A stretch of 64,000 nt of DNA from the NCBI RefSeq assembly GCF_024713945.1, contig NC_134681.1, positions 310,001-374,000 on the forward strand, written 5' to 3'. Made by a program: the position numbers and the translations under genes. The notes under the pieces were generated by a model, which worked only from the letters and a program-made list of their open reading frames with translations, was not told the DNA's origin and made no database searches. Shown here piece after piece: positions 26,760-40,331 of the stretch (within the stretch, counting starts at the first letter, position 1; each line of letters starts with the position of its first letter). The stretch is from Dermatophagoides farinae (taxonomy: Eukaryota; Arthropoda; Arachnida; Sarcoptiformes; Pyroglyphidae).

Positions 26760-27086
26760 AATAAACTACGATGTTCCATAACATCGTAGTGATCGTATAT
26801 CGATAATACGTTCGCAGTCATGATTGGGAATCGGACACTATTGAAATATTTGTGGATAAAATAAAGCTTTATTGATCAAGTATACGCAGATCATAGATCC
26901 CAGATACTCGATGGATAATGATAATTTGGGATGGGTTTATATACTAGATTACAATCAATTAGAAACATTAATTAGGTTATAACATTCATTAAATCAAAGT
27001 CGAACATTCCATTTAAAATATTCAAACATCACAACTTTGATCATTAACATTCCAAAACAATCATGTTTTGGATTTCCAACGTTACA
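26760..27086 (-). repeat. 5' LTR of the minus-strand element
   Basis: Same 327-bp sequence as 25,616-25,942 with two substitutions close to the inner end (CGTAGTGATCG here, CGTAATGATCA in the other copy). It carries the same TATA box and polyadenylation signal, so it would drive transcription leftward through the internal region. Confidence 0.85.
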
Positions 27087-29418
27087 TATATATATGTTTT
27101 ATGAAACCAAAAATGGAAAATAAAACATATGAAAACATGAATTTTATATTTTTCAGAAGAAATTTTTCTGAAAAACAAATATCATATATCAGTATAAGTT
27201 TTTAATCAGTAATTATTTTTGTTGATAACAAAAACAAACTAAAAAAAAAAATGATTGATTGATTGATTGTCAAGCTATATGTGTGTTTTTACATTCTACC
27301 CATGCTATTGCTTTATTATGTTAATGATGATTGATAAAATGGGTAGCCTAAATAACAGATCAACGTAAAAACGTATTGATGTTATTTTTTGTTATTTCTA
27401 ATCTATCACTCTATTGATTGATGATGACGATGATGACAACGATGATGAAGATCCAGTGATAACCCATTGATACAGTCACGTTTTTTTTTGGATATTGTTG
27501 ATGATGGTGATGGTGATGATGATGATGATGATGTTGATTTCAAATAAGATGAATTCTTGTTTGAATAAAAACAAAAAATTTGTTCAAATCTAATTGCGCA
27601 TGCGAATTGATATTTGTTTGTTTGTTCACAGATTTCACAATCACCATTTTATTCATTTACGTTCATACCATTATTGTAAATAATGGTATTTTGAAATATT
27701 TTAATCATCATCGTCATCATCATCATCATCGTCACCATCTTTGTTTTACTTTCATCCAACCATCCATCCATCCATCCATCCATATCATCATAATTATAAA
27801 AGAACCATTGGACGATTTCGTCAATAATTTATTTTCAAATAGCAGCAATAACAACAACACGACGACGACCATTACAACAACAACAACAACAACAACAAAA
27901 AATCAATGAAAGGAAAATCCTTCAATTTTCAGTTTTGCTGTTATTGTTGCTGTTGTTGTTCTGTTTTTTGTTTTCTTCATAATATATATATGAATGAAAA
28001 TATAAAAGAAAAATGTCCAATAATATGCCAACATAATATGTGTATATTTTGATGATTAATTTCATACTTATAAATAATTTTTCTTTTTGAAAAATAAGAG
28101 AAAACTAGAAAAGATTTCTTTTTTTTATGATTATGATTTTTTCATTGTTCCAGCAACAAGTTGTAATCATCATCATCATCATCATCATCTATACACTTGA
28201 AATGCACACGAACAAACAAGAGAAATAGAAAGAGAAAAATATCATATCTGATTGGAACAAATAAAGAGATAGATAGATTTTTTTTCTCTTTTTCTCCATG
28301 ATTTTTTTTTCGTTTTGTTTTCCTACATTCGTTATCATCATGATTATTAAATCGATTCAAATTGATTGATTGAAACACATAGACATATATATACAGTTTT
28401 ATTTTCTTTACTTTTTTTTTATCGATAATGATGATGTTTTGATGGTCTAACATACATACAAACAAACACATGCACACATGCACACATGCAATCGATTTAA
28501 TTGTGTTCCAGTGAATGAATATTTGATGTGTTCCATGTGTCATTCATAATGATGATCAATCTGAATAAATTGAAGAGCAAAAAATCTGTGATTTCATCAA
28601 ATTAAATTTTAAATTTATTTACAACAAAAAAAAATTTATAAATTCTATTGCTTCATCGAAAGAAATTTAGAGAAATAGAAAAAAAAATATTGAAGCCTCG
28701 AACATACACACACACACACACACAACCAAATCAAACATTCACTTCATTTCAATTTGTTTCGTGGAATTTTCATTTGTTTTGTTCATCAATCACCGTTCGA
28801 TATAGAAAGGAATTTCCAGAATAAATAAAAACAGGATATTTGCTCATAATTCCGTTTTTTCCCCTCTTCTCAATTCGATTTCAATTCATTCATTCAGAAA
28901 TTGTGAATTCAACAACAACAACAACAACAACAAAAAATTTCGTTATTGACCAATCACCCACCAAGCATATTATAAATTTTTTTTTCATTTATTTGATATT
29001 AAAATTGATTTGAATGTCATTTTTTTCCTGTGCGTTTGTAGATATCTCATTGTCCAATGAAATGTCTACACAATAAGTGATTGTTTGGACATCCTTTTTT
29101 TTGTGGTTGATGACAGTTATTTTATTTTTTTTATTTTATTTCATTCTTTCTGTATTATCCCAAAAATTTGACGTTATTCATATATTCAATCGATCACATC
29201 TACAAGTTGCAGCCCTTTTTTTGCAGTGAAATTTTTTTTTCATCCGAATTGGAAAAAAACCGCCAATAAAACGGCAATAAAACGACAAATTTTTCCATTA
29301 TTATTATTATTGAACAACAACAACAACAACAACAACAACAAAATTGTTCAACGAATCTTATTCAATTCTAATCAAATATTCTAATACAAAACCAGATCTA
29401 CAAAACAACAAAAAAAAA
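27087..29418. other. Intergenic, low complexity
   Basis: AT-rich spacer with (GAT)n at about 27,420-27,540, CATC/CATCC repeats at about 27,710-27,785, (CAA)n at about 27,850-27,900 and about 28,915-28,935, and a (CAA)n run at about 29,310-29,342 just before the next gene. No exon recognised. Confidence 0.6.
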
Positions 29419-29638
29419 ATGAGAAAAACAATGCGATTAAATGGGCAAACAAATGCCCGAATTAAATCATCACGTTCAATGATTGATAATGAAAATTCAA
29501 CAGGAATTTTATCCATTTTCCGTTATTATTCAAAATTTATGTTAGGTTTTTCATTATTCTCATTATCGATGAGTATTGTTCTATTATTCATTGGTACATA
29601 TGCTTATTATGAAGCACATATGATTGGTACAACAACAA

Positions 29639-29669
<31 letters not shown>

Positions 29670-32586
29670 GTCCAATATTGATACAAACAATGAATCAAAT
29701 ATAAATCTACAATTTTATCGTTCCATTATGAATTTTTATGGTATAAATGAAATCAATCTATCGATGTTATATCGATTGGAATCCACTATAGCGATTGATG
29801 ATCATCAAGGCAAATTACATAGCTGTAAGTATTATTTAATCAATTATTTTGTTACATTAAATTCTGAATTTTCAATTATCAATTGATATTCAATCTAAAA
29901 ATAAAATAATCATCAATCAGTACATTTGGAGATTGAAAACATTTCTGAAACAATTCTATAAATAGCTAATTATTAACGATTTAATTTATGCAATTTTTGT
30001 CATTTTGTTGTTGTTTTTGTTTTATTTTTTTTTCTTTTTTTTTCTTTCATGGACAAATTTATCATTAGAATCGATGAAAAAAAAAATAAATGTACAATCT
30101 GTACAATGTTCATGTAATTGTAAATGATTTCAACGATGAAGAAGAGGTAATATGAAATGTTTTCTTCGAATGGATGAATGAATGAATGAATGATTGAATG
30201 ATTAAATTGAATAGATTGATAAATGTTTATGAACCTGGGGAAATTCCTATCAAGTTCATTTTTTTTTGTTCAAATATAAAATTATTGAATCAATTTCATG
30301 TTCAGTTCAGTTTTTTTTATTGTATCACATTAATTCCTAGTCAATCCAATTCTAGCAACTACCCATGGTGTTTGTTTTTTTTTTTTTTTGATTCTTTCTA
30401 CCCTCTTCACAAATAAATCAAACAAGTTATTCGTACGAACAAATAGTGGTTTGTGAAGTGGTAAAAAAAAACATTTTAACAGAATGTTTGTTTCGAAATT
30501 TTAGCATCGAAAACAAAAATTGATTTAGGAATGATATTGACCTCGGTCAGTTTTTTTTTTTGCTTTCGGATTTATTCATTTTTTTTCTTATCTTGTGTAT
30601 CCCACTGTCTCTTGTGTTTTTTATTCATCATCATCATCATCATAAGCATCACACATGTTCACAAAGGTCTCTCTATGTTTTTTCATTACTTTCACTCTCT
30701 CAAATGAATGTTGTCAATCGATTGATGAGAATGACAACAACAACAACAACAACAACAACAAAAAACAACAACGAAACGATAATGAAATATTTCAAAAAAA
30801 AAAAAATTAAAATCTCGTTTTTTTCTTTGCTCTCTGTCCAAGACATTCACATGCATCCAACCATTCATTCAATACATATACACGGCACACAAAAAAAACA
30901 AATAATTAGTTTAGCATGAATTTAGTTTGAAAATACGTCAAAGAGAGAACAAAAAAAAAATGAAAGCGAGAGAGAGAATATTTTTTTTTTATAAAAAAAC
31001 GACAACAACAATTATGATTATGAATCGAAAAAAGAAAGAAAAAAAAGTGCTAATAGTGGAACATTGATTATGATGATGGACAAGTGCAACCATTTGATGA
31101 TGATGATGACGATAATGATAATGGATAATGAATATTGAAAGATACAGACAAATGAAGAAAATTGAAATGTAATTACGTTGGCAATGAAAATTATTATCAT
31201 CATCATCATCATCAAAATATCTAAGACTGACATTCATGTCTGTAAACACATACACACATAACTCTTCCAATTTTATTTTCACAATAATAAAAATAACAAT
31301 AACACTATTATTAATACTTCAACAACAACAACAACAAACAACGAAAAAAAAAATCAGACAGGCATTGAGAAAAAAAAATGCAAAGATAGTGAAAAGGAGT
31401 AAAAAAAAGGATCCAAAAGTTGAAAATGAAAATTATTGAAATTTTTGGCAATGAAAATTATTATTGCACACACACATGCATACACAAAGAGAGAGAGAGA
31501 GACAAATGTGAAGCAATGAAACTCAGTCTTGTGTATCCTTGTTTTATCGATTTTTTCTTTCTTTCTTTCTGTTCAATAAATATATTATTATATATTATAT
31601 ATACCGTGTTATAATGCTCAATACTGAAAACATGGATGAACAAAAATTCAACTTGAATACACAGAAACAGAAACAGTTATATGCAGGTATAAAAAAAATG
31701 AAAGAGAAATGAAATGAAATGAAATGATCTGTAAATTCATCGCCATCATCCTTGACCTGATGGTCAATTGTATTGTTTTGAATTTTCTAAGGTCTGTCTG
31801 TCTCTTTCTTTCTTTATTTCTTTTTCTCTCTTCTTTTTCAAATGTAAAAGAGAAGAAAAAAACTTTTCGGAAAAAATTTTTCAACGAAAAAGTTTTCCAT
31901 TAAATTGATGGATGATGATGACCATAAATGCGACAATAATTAATTTCATAATTAATAAAATTTTAATAAAAAATCATCATCATCATCATCATCACTATCA
32001 TTAAGACGCTTGTTGAATGATTGCATAAGGAAAAATAATAATTATCATGGTTGTTGTCAATCGTTTTTGAATCGATTGATTTTAATAATCAATCAAATTG
32101 ATTGATCCAATATTGAAATGATTGCATATGGAAATTTTCCCATTATTTTCATAGAAATGCATAATTAACGATTGTTTTTTTTTTGTTTTTTTTTCATTTC
32201 AAACAGATCAAATTAGCATGCTATTCGTTGCTGTTATATCGATTTTAATCGAAGTTGGATTAATCTGTAGCATCATATTTGAACATTTTAAATTGAGCCT
32301 ATTCTATAATATTATTATGATTGTTGGACTTTTTCATCATTTATCGACATCATCATCATCATCATCATCATCATCGTCAACATCGACAACATCATCGATT
32401 ATGGTACAGAATGATAATACGGATGGCATTACATCATCAATATCATTAATATATCAGATATTATTCCTCATACTATTTCTCATATATTCATTTAGTATAA
32501 AGGCAAAAAATAAGTTTGCAAGACGTTTGTTGATCAAGAATGAAATTGAACTTAATGCCGATCAACGATTCATACAAAAAGCATAA
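29419..32586 (+). CDS. Four-pass membrane protein, family not recognised
   Basis: Two exons, 29419-29824 and 32207-32586, join in phase 1 (GTAAGT donor, TTTCAAACAG acceptor) to give about 261 residues. A hydrophobic segment lies near residues 38-64. A loop of about 70 residues follows, with a Thr-rich tract encoded by (ACA)n. Three more hydrophobic segments lie near residues 139-158, 163-182 and 216-236, with a poly-Ser stretch between the last two. The C-terminus is basic then polar (ends FIQKA). There is no signal peptide and no tetraspanin CCG motif, and the first loop lacks the W/C pattern of claudins. The start is the first ATG of the open frame. The 2.4-kb intron might hide another exon. 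The function is unknown. Confidence 0.6.
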
Positions 32587-33781
32587 TAATAATAATAAAA
32601 TAATAATAATAAATATAATTGTGATTCTGAAACAAAAACAAACAAACAAAAAAAAAACAAAAACTCAAACCACGTGTGTGTGTGTATGCATATTTCAATA
32701 ATATTCATAAATATCGATAAATGGATTCGTTTGATCGGCAACGAATATCATCATCATTCATTCATTCATTATTTAGTAAAATAAATCCTCTTTCGTTTGG
32801 TGTGGGCAACCATGGAAATCGTCATTTGAACAATTGACAATTACACAAATATTTTGCACGATTCTTTCTCATTCACACACCCATACACAAAACAATTACA
32901 CTAAGTCATTGATATATAAATGTTATAATAATAATAAATATTAAGTGATGATTATATATAAAATTTTTCCAGGCCGAAAAATTTTCATCATGTTTTTCTT
33001 TTTTTTTCACATTTTTGTTGTTGTTTTGATTATTTAAAATCAATCGGTCGAGATGATTGCGCCATCTCGTATCTTGTAATGATAATAATGAACATGTTAA
33101 ATCAATAATAAACGGTTTTTTTTCTTTTGGGTTGATTTTTATAAATCATAAATTTTTTTTTTATTTTTATTATTTGAATTATAGAATAAAATTTTCTTTT
33201 TTCATTTCATAATGATTTGATGATTTAGAAATTCAGAAATTTTTCATCAATTTTTAATCAAAATTAGAATTTGAAAATGATACGAAACAAAAAAAAAATT
33301 GGCACCCACTTATGTGTTGTGGTGATGATGATTAATTGAAAAAATAGCAACAAACGAATGCATTTGTTTAGCATTCAATTCATATTTTTTTTCTTGATTC
33401 AAAAATAAAAATTAAAAAAATTTAACAAGTTAATTCGTTGAATTTTTTAAGAATTCAATAGAGTCCATTTTGAACAAACTAAATTCCGTTTTTTTCGCTC
33501 TCTTTCTTTCTCTGTTTTTTTTTTGTTTGTTTGATCAATTTGTTGTGTTCAATTTTTTTTCAATATTTTTGTCGACTAGAATTGATTTCAAATGATAATG
33601 ATGAATTTGTTTTCACTTAGTTTTTTTTTAGTGAATCAATGAGTGTGAATGAATGAATGAATGAATGAATAATTTGTATATCAGGAAAAAATTTTGTTTT
33701 GTTTTTTGTTTTTTGTTTTTGGCAACTACTTCTTTGAGATTAATATATATGAGAATTAATATTTGACAAAATTAATAAATT
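32587..33781. other. Spacer between convergent genes
   Basis: 3' flanks of the four-pass membrane gene (+) and the insulin-like gene (-). Several AATAAA motifs follow the plus-strand stop from about 32,594 on. No exon seen. Confidence 0.6.
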
Positions 33782-34822
33782 TTAATATGTTGGACGTTTA
33801 CGTATACCACAATATTGATTTAATGTTTTTAATCCACATGGACGTTTACAGCATTCATCAACGATACCACGTTTTGGTCTTTGTATACGATTGTGATTAT
33901 TATGATTCTGTAATGATGACAATGATGATCGTGAATATGTATCTAAGAAATCGATTAAATCTTGATTTGTATTCTTATTGTTATTAATTTTATTATTATA
34001 AAATTGTGTTGATTGATGTTGTTTTTGTTGTTGTTGCTGTTGTTGTTGTTGATGTGAATATTTTAATATATTCAATATATCAAACCAGGTTAATTCGCCA
34101 AAATTATTATTATTATTATTATTATTATCATTATTAGTATTACCATTAACCATTAATAATAGATTCATATCATTGAAATCGACATCATTATCGACATTAT
34201 TATCCTGTACACTATTTTTATATATTGGTTCATTTTGATGATCTTTAATTGAATAAATGTCAATTGTTTCTGTGTTAAACAAAAGAAAAAAAAATAGTAA
34301 ACAGTTAATTTATTCGATTTTCATATAAAAACAAATCTTTTTTTTCAACACCATACCTTCTGCAATTGGATTAATTGATTTGGATAATCCAGATGTTCGT
34401 TTATTTGCATAATAACCTTTACAATAAAGTGCTAATGCTTTGATTAGATTTTCACCACAATAATGTTGTTTTTCTGCACCACGTGTTTCAATTTTAATTG
34501 GCATCATCGATGATGATGATAATGATGATGACGAAACAATTGGTAATAATGAATTGATTGATTCATAATTATCAAAATTTATGTTATTTTTATTCGATTT
34601 AATCATCATTGTATCTTCGGCTGTAGAATCAGATGATGATGATGAATAAATTGGAAATAAATTTTCACCATTAATTCCACCATTTTCAGCATTATTTTCA
34701 TTACTTGATAATGTTGCCATGACGCCATCATTGTTGACATTGATCAAATGGCACAAACAGCCGATTATTGTCGCTACAATTGACAACATTTTTGATTTCC
34801 TATTCATTACAATTGTTGACAT
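33782..34822 (-). CDS. Insulin/IGF-like preprohormone
   Basis: This is a secreted ligand precursor of the insulin family, expected to act through the insulin receptor. Two exons (34822-34357, 34269-33782) join in phase 1 and give about 317 residues. A hydrophobic signal-like stretch covers residues 12-28. The B chain contains CGENLIKALALYC (Cys122 and Cys134, 11 residues apart as in insulin) and ends at a dibasic ANKR site. The A chain follows KR at residues 288-289 and reads GIVDECCKRPC...YC, the canonical CC-x3-C-x8-C pattern. Its opening GIVDECC is also found in vertebrate IGFs. Odd points are a segment of about 90 residues rich in Ser, Asn and acidic residues between signal and B chain, and a C-peptide of about 145 residues with Asn and Gln runs. 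An intron inside the C-peptide is typical of the family. Confidence 0.93.
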
Positions 34823-37800
34823 TTTTTTTCGTGTTCAATTTTTGAATGTCACGGGTTGCGTCAATGGTTGCTGATAAAAAAATTGGATTGTGAAGAAAGA
34901 AAATAACCTTTTTACGAAGATAAAAAAAACCGTTGCAATAACAACAACAACAACAACGACAACGTCAACAACAAAATTATTTCGCAGATGATTCGTATAT
35001 AAATATTTCATTCATTTATTCAATGTTTTTTTTTTGCTTATATATCTAAACAAAAAAAAGATTGAATCAATCAATCAATCAATCATTTCAACAAAAATAG
35101 TACATTCACAATTCTTAATCACAATTAGATTCAAAAATACAAACATCAAATCAACTTGTTCGAATTATATGATTCGATTGATTTTTTTTCTTTCTTGTTG
35201 AACAGTTTTTATATGCCATGATTGTTCCATATTGCTACCGTTATCGTCAAATATCATCATCATCATCATCATCATTATGATACAGAGAATAATAATAATA
35301 ACATGGACCGCCCCTACTTAAAAAAAAAGAAAATAATCGGGGTCGAAAACCGAATGAAAATGAAGAAAATCCAAAATCAAAAAAAAAGTAAATGTTTTTC
35401 ATGGATTCCACTTATTTTTTCTATGTTTGGATTGTTCATTTCATTCATGTAATATATGGTAGTAGTATTTACACATGTAGACAAAAAGAATTTCGTTTGT
35501 TTGTTTTCCATTGTGAATTAAAATCATACGCAATTGGTATATCATACATGTACAAGAAGAAAAAAAAATACGAATCCATAATTCCATGTAGAAGTTGTTC
35601 ATAGATGATTGTGATACTTGTTTGTTTTTAATTCAAATAAAAGAAAAACAAAAATTCTGTAGGATGGTGAAAGAATCCAAAAAAAAATCAATCCATTATC
35701 AATTTTTTTTTTCGTTTTTGTTTTGGTTTTAAATTCAATTCTAATTCATTCACAATCAATCAATTACAGATCACAGTTTTCATTTTTTTAGTATTGATTT
35801 TCAATGAGAAAAAAAATTTGCTGATCACATGAAAATTGGGCCTGTCAATTGCAATCAAAAAAATAAAAATAAAAAAAATAAAATAAAAAGATGAAATTCT
35901 TAATAAAATGAAAATAGATTGATTAGAAAAAAATCAATTTTTTTCGATTTTCTATTTTATATTTGGTTGTTGTTGTTGTTGTTGTTATTTTATTTCAAAA
36001 TTTTATCACCATTTTTTTCATCATGTAACAACAACATTCCGGTGTACTCACGCACACACACACGCACACAACACGATCAATTGACATTGGATCAGAAAAT
36101 TCTAGAATTTAATCCATTACAAGCGTCATTTTGTAAATGGAATCAAATCAATGATTAGTAGTAGAAAATATTATAATCTCAAAATGGAAGTTTTCATAAT
36201 TGCTTTAATCCATTCTGTTTGGATTTTTTTTCATTTCTTTTCATCTTAGCGCTTGTATATTATGACCTTAGTCCAGACAAATAAGAGAATTTTTAAAATT
36301 TAATCCACCAAATCTGTTGTGGTTTTTTTGGTTGTTCTAGTTCATCTTTAAGTGGTGTGTGTGTGAACATGAAAATTATGGAATTGGCCAGAATATTCTT
36401 GATCATATGATTAGAACCAATATGATGACATTTAAGTAGTTATTTTGTCCATTTTTATATTTGAAAGCAAGAAAAATAAAATAAAATTAAAACAAAAATA
36501 TTGAGCAATCATTCAATAACAAATTAATCGATTATTTGACATTCGATCTTTGTAAACAGAAAACAAAAAATTCATTTTCAATAAAATATTTTCCATCATC
36601 AACATCATTACATTCAATGCATTTAAACAACAACGTGAAAAAAAACCTGAGCAAGGACGAGTTTTTTTTTTGATTTCATTTTTCACCTTCGTTTCACTCA
36701 CCATTTTTGGTCTGAATTTTTTTTTCTTTTGTTCAAAAAACAAAAAAAAAAACACCAACAACAATCGATTACCATTATCCAAAAAAAAAAAATATATAAA
36801 TTGTTAAAAAATGAAAACAAAATGACAAAGAGAGTGGTACGATTTTTTTTTGTTTTTACGAACAACTCAACAACAACAACAACAACAACAACAAAACAGG
36901 TAATCCGACAACATTCAATGTCAAGCATTTTGGTTGTTTTATTTTTGGTTTTTGTTGTTGTTGTTGTTGTTGGTGTTGGTGTTTTTTTTAACAATTGATT
37001 TTTATCATTATTTATGGATTGTTTTTAGAAAAAAAACTGGAATAGAATTACAACAACAACAACAACAAAAAAAATTATAATTATCAAGGTGTTATAAACA
37101 ACAACAACAACAACAACAACGACAAAAACGACAACGACAGTAATTACTAATATAATAGGTAAACCAACCGAAAAGAAAACTTTTTTCTTCATTCATTCAA
37201 ACAACGTACAAACAAACGAATGAATGGAGTAAAAAAAAAGACTATTTCATCAAATTTGAAAAAAAATTAACCATTGGACATTTTTTTTTCTCCGAAAATT
37301 GGAATTGAAATATAAAATGTCATTCTCTGGTGACGATATAATGTGACGCTCTATTGGGTTTTTCTCTCCTATCCACTATGGCTTGATTTCTTTCTCTCCC
37401 TCTCTCTCTCTCTTTTTTTCCCATCAACAACAATACCTCTAAATTTAGCAATATAAATTCCATCCGGTCGGATAAAGCAAATTTTTGTTTTTATCTGAAT
37501 ATTTTTTTTCTTGGTTTTTCTCATTTTCATTTTTATTTTGTTTTTAATCGCTTTTTAACTTTTTTTTTGTCGTTTGTGTTCGTATGAATTTATTATGTAT
37601 TAGTCTGAATGCACTTGCAAGTTATCTATTTATTCATTTTTTTTTTGTTTTTTTTTGATGAACTTAAATTCAATATAAAAATTGCTACATCTCACACGCA
37701 CACATTGTACAGCATAGATAACTGTTGACATCATCATCATCATCATCGTCATCAATTATTCCGATATATAACATATCAATCGTTTATGAATTTCTGTCAA

Positions 37801-38619
37801 TTTGTAAATTATTATTAACTTCACTAGAAATTTTTAGTTCAAAATTCATTTCAAAAGATAAAATAGAAACTAACCCGTTTAGAAATCATCATTAAAGGTC
37901 TGTATTGAATAATTTCTTTCTTTCTTTCTTTTTCAATTTTCTTCATTCCATCACCATCATCTTTTTTTTATCATCATTCGTTTGGTTTCATTCATTATTT
38001 TTATTATTTAAATAGACTATATATTAGTTATAGTTATTAGTTATTAAAAGATGCAATACAGACAAAAAAACATTGACAACATCAAATTGAGAAAATATCT
38101 ATGACAAATGTTTGAAAAAAATTTTTTTTGTTTTTGTTTTTTGTTTTTCATTTTTGAACAGCAAAAAATATATATATTTCGTCTATTTCGACGTTTTCAA
38201 GTCATGTATTTTTTTTTTGTTTTTATCTAATGGTCAAATCATTCAATTGTTCAAATTAATTTTACCCATGATTCGATGTGTTGATAAATGTGGCTGATAT
38301 ATATTCAATTTATATAAAAACGGCCATCATCGATTTTTTTTTTTGAATATAAGACATTTCATTTCTTTTTAACCGTCATAATGTTAAAATAATGATCACT
38401 CATCTTCAGTGATTTGGTTGTTTGAAAATTTTTTTTTCATTTCGTTTAGTTTCGTTTTATTTTGACATTATCATTATCATTATATATATATTGTCTTTGT
38501 GGTCATTTTTCATCAAGTGTTTTATATATTGAAATTCATCGTCTAATTAAAATTGTCATTTCTATAGGAAAATTTAATTTATTTGTTCAATTTTAGCAAA
38601 CAACAACAACGAAATAAAA
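34823..38619. other. Intergenic, low complexity
   Basis: AT-rich spacer between divergent genes (insulin-like on minus, acyl-CoA reductase on plus), so it should contain both promoters. It carries many (CAA)n/(GTT)n blocks, including an inverted pair near 36,870-36,975, and CT/TC tracts near 37,390-37,415. I see no exon and no clear core promoter that I could assign. Confidence 0.55.
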
Positions 38620-40331
38620 ATGATGCAATCATCATTGATGACAATTGACCAACAACAACAACAACAACAACGACAACAACGGCAACCGACGACGGCGATA
38701 TCGATTCGAGAATTTTATAATGGAAAATCCATTTTCGTCACTGGTGGCAGTGGTTTTATTGGAAAAGTTTTGATTGAAAAATTATTAAATTCATGTCCAG
38801 ATATTGAACGTATTTATCTATTAATACGTTCAAGTCGTGATGGTAAATCACCACAACAACGATTGGAAGAAGAAATCATTAAATCTAAAGTGTTTACATT
38901 ACGTAATAAAACATACGATTTTACGAAACTTGTTGCCATTTGTGGTGATATGACAAAACCTCGTCTTGGTTTATCCGATATAGATTATCAAACACTTACC
39001 GATAATGTATCTATTGTATTCCATTCAGCTGCCACTGTACGTTTTCATGGGCCATTGAAAAAATTTGTAAATCAAAATGTTCTTGGCACTGAATCGGTTA
39101 TGAAATTAAGTCGTGATATGAAGAAATTAAAGGTAAATTTTTTTTTTTGTTAAAATATCATTCATTTTTATAACATATATTTTATTATTTAAATTTAAAA
39201 ATATTAGATTGTTGTATATGTTTCAACTGCTTATGCAAATTGTAATCTAATTGATGTGGAAGAAAAAGTTTATCCATTAGTTGATGATATTGATTCATTG
39301 ATCAATAAAATAATTAATGAAGATAGTGATGAAACACCAGGTGTTGGACATCCATCATTAATGGGACGACCTAATTCCTATACGATCAGTAAAGCTATTG
39401 CCGAATGTTTGGTTGATGCAAAATATTCTGATTTACCAGTCGTTATCTGTCGTCCATCCATTGTATCACATGCATATCGTGAACCAGCCGAAGGTTGGTG
39501 TGATAGCCTTAATGGTGTTGCTGGAGCTCTTTTACTTGGTGGTCTTGGCATTGCTCGAACAATGGAAAGTGAGTATTATTTTTTTTATTGTATTATTTTC
39601 ATGATTATAATCTATGACTATGTATTCCAATATAAAATATAGTGCGTTGTGATTACATTTCCGACATTATTCCAGTGGATTTTGTTGCCAATTCATTAAT
39701 TGTAGTTGGCTATCATTCATGTATGTATCCAGAACAAAGATCAAAAGTGGTACATATCACTTCTGGGCATAAAAATCCAATATCATGGGCACAGATTCTT
39801 AATTATTCACGAATGGCTGCAGTAAAAACACCATCAGTCAAAATGGTTCGACCTATTGCACAAAATCCAATAAGTGCTGGTACTTTTGTTGGCCGTATGA
39901 ATCATCGTTTAACAATGTTTTTTTCACACATATTGTTTGCCTATATTTTTGATTTGATATTGTTCATTTGTCGACAGAAACGTGTTATGGTTGATGTAAC
40001 AAACAAAATGCATCGTGTACTTGAAGTACTTGAACATTTTACCAATCATCAATGGTTTTTTCGTAACGATAATTATAGCAAAATATTTCAATCACTTTCT
40101 GATGATGAAAAACAACGTTATCAATCTAATGTCACAGCAATTGATTGGACTAATTATTGTAATGCATTGTGGATGGGATCAAGACGTTATCTGATCAATG
40201 AAGATGATTCAACATGTAAAGATGGTATACGACGTCATAAAATATTAAAATTGACTTATGGTCTATTGAATTTTTTCATCTATACAATTATTTTAATCAC
40301 ATTTGGCTATATTATTGCATCGGTTATTTAA
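38620..40331 (+). CDS. FAR: Fatty acyl-CoA reductase
   Basis: Reduces long-chain fatty acyl-CoA to fatty alcohol with NADPH, a step in wax, cuticular lipid or ether-lipid synthesis. Such proteins sit in ER or peroxisome membranes. Three exons (38620-39132, 39208-39568, 39643-40331) close in frame to about 520 residues, the normal length. Residues 41-48 (TGGSGFIG) form the Rossmann nucleotide site. The catalytic YxxxK is Tyr229/Lys233 (SYTISKA). RPSIV followed by EPAEGW is diagnostic of the family. Exon 3 holds the C-terminal sterile/FAR_C domain (RWFF-like WFFRNDNY, IDWTNY) and ends in a hydrophobic membrane segment. The N-terminus has a Gln run encoded by CAA repeats. The family is usually multi-copy in arthropods, so the exact substrate cannot be named. 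Confidence 0.95.

Larger units (their letters stand above)
25616..27086 (-). mobile_element. Short non-autonomous LTR retrotransposon (TRIM-like), minus orientation
   Basis: Two directly repeated LTRs of about 327 bp (25,616-25,942 and 26,760-27,086) flank only about 817 bp of internal DNA, far too little for gag-pol. Read on the minus strand, each LTR starts TGTAACG, carries a TATATAAA box and, about 70 bp further on, an AATAAAGC polyadenylation signal. A purine tract GAGCGAGGGGA lies directly before the downstream LTR, as expected for a polypurine tract. Sequence complementary to the 3' half of tRNA-Ser directly follows the upstream LTR, as expected for a primer site. Flanks are TATAT on both sides, a possible 5-bp target duplication, but the AT-rich surroundings blur the exact edge. 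The two LTRs differ at only 2 positions that I could find, which implies a recent insertion. Superfamily is unproven; LTR ends and size suit Ty3/gypsy. Confidence 0.85.

Noticed and set aside
26690-26760. Functional tRNA-Ser gene
   Set aside because: The D arm and the 5' half of the anticodon stem are missing, and the position inside an LTR element explains the similarity.
26578-26784. Minus-strand 68-codon open frame
   Set aside because: It starts in the LTR and runs through the tRNA-like primer region. The part beyond might be the remains of a gag start but is too short to support.
36513-36998. Overlapping open frames on both strands
   Set aside because: They are driven by CAA/GTT and poly-A/T runs, with no coding composition.
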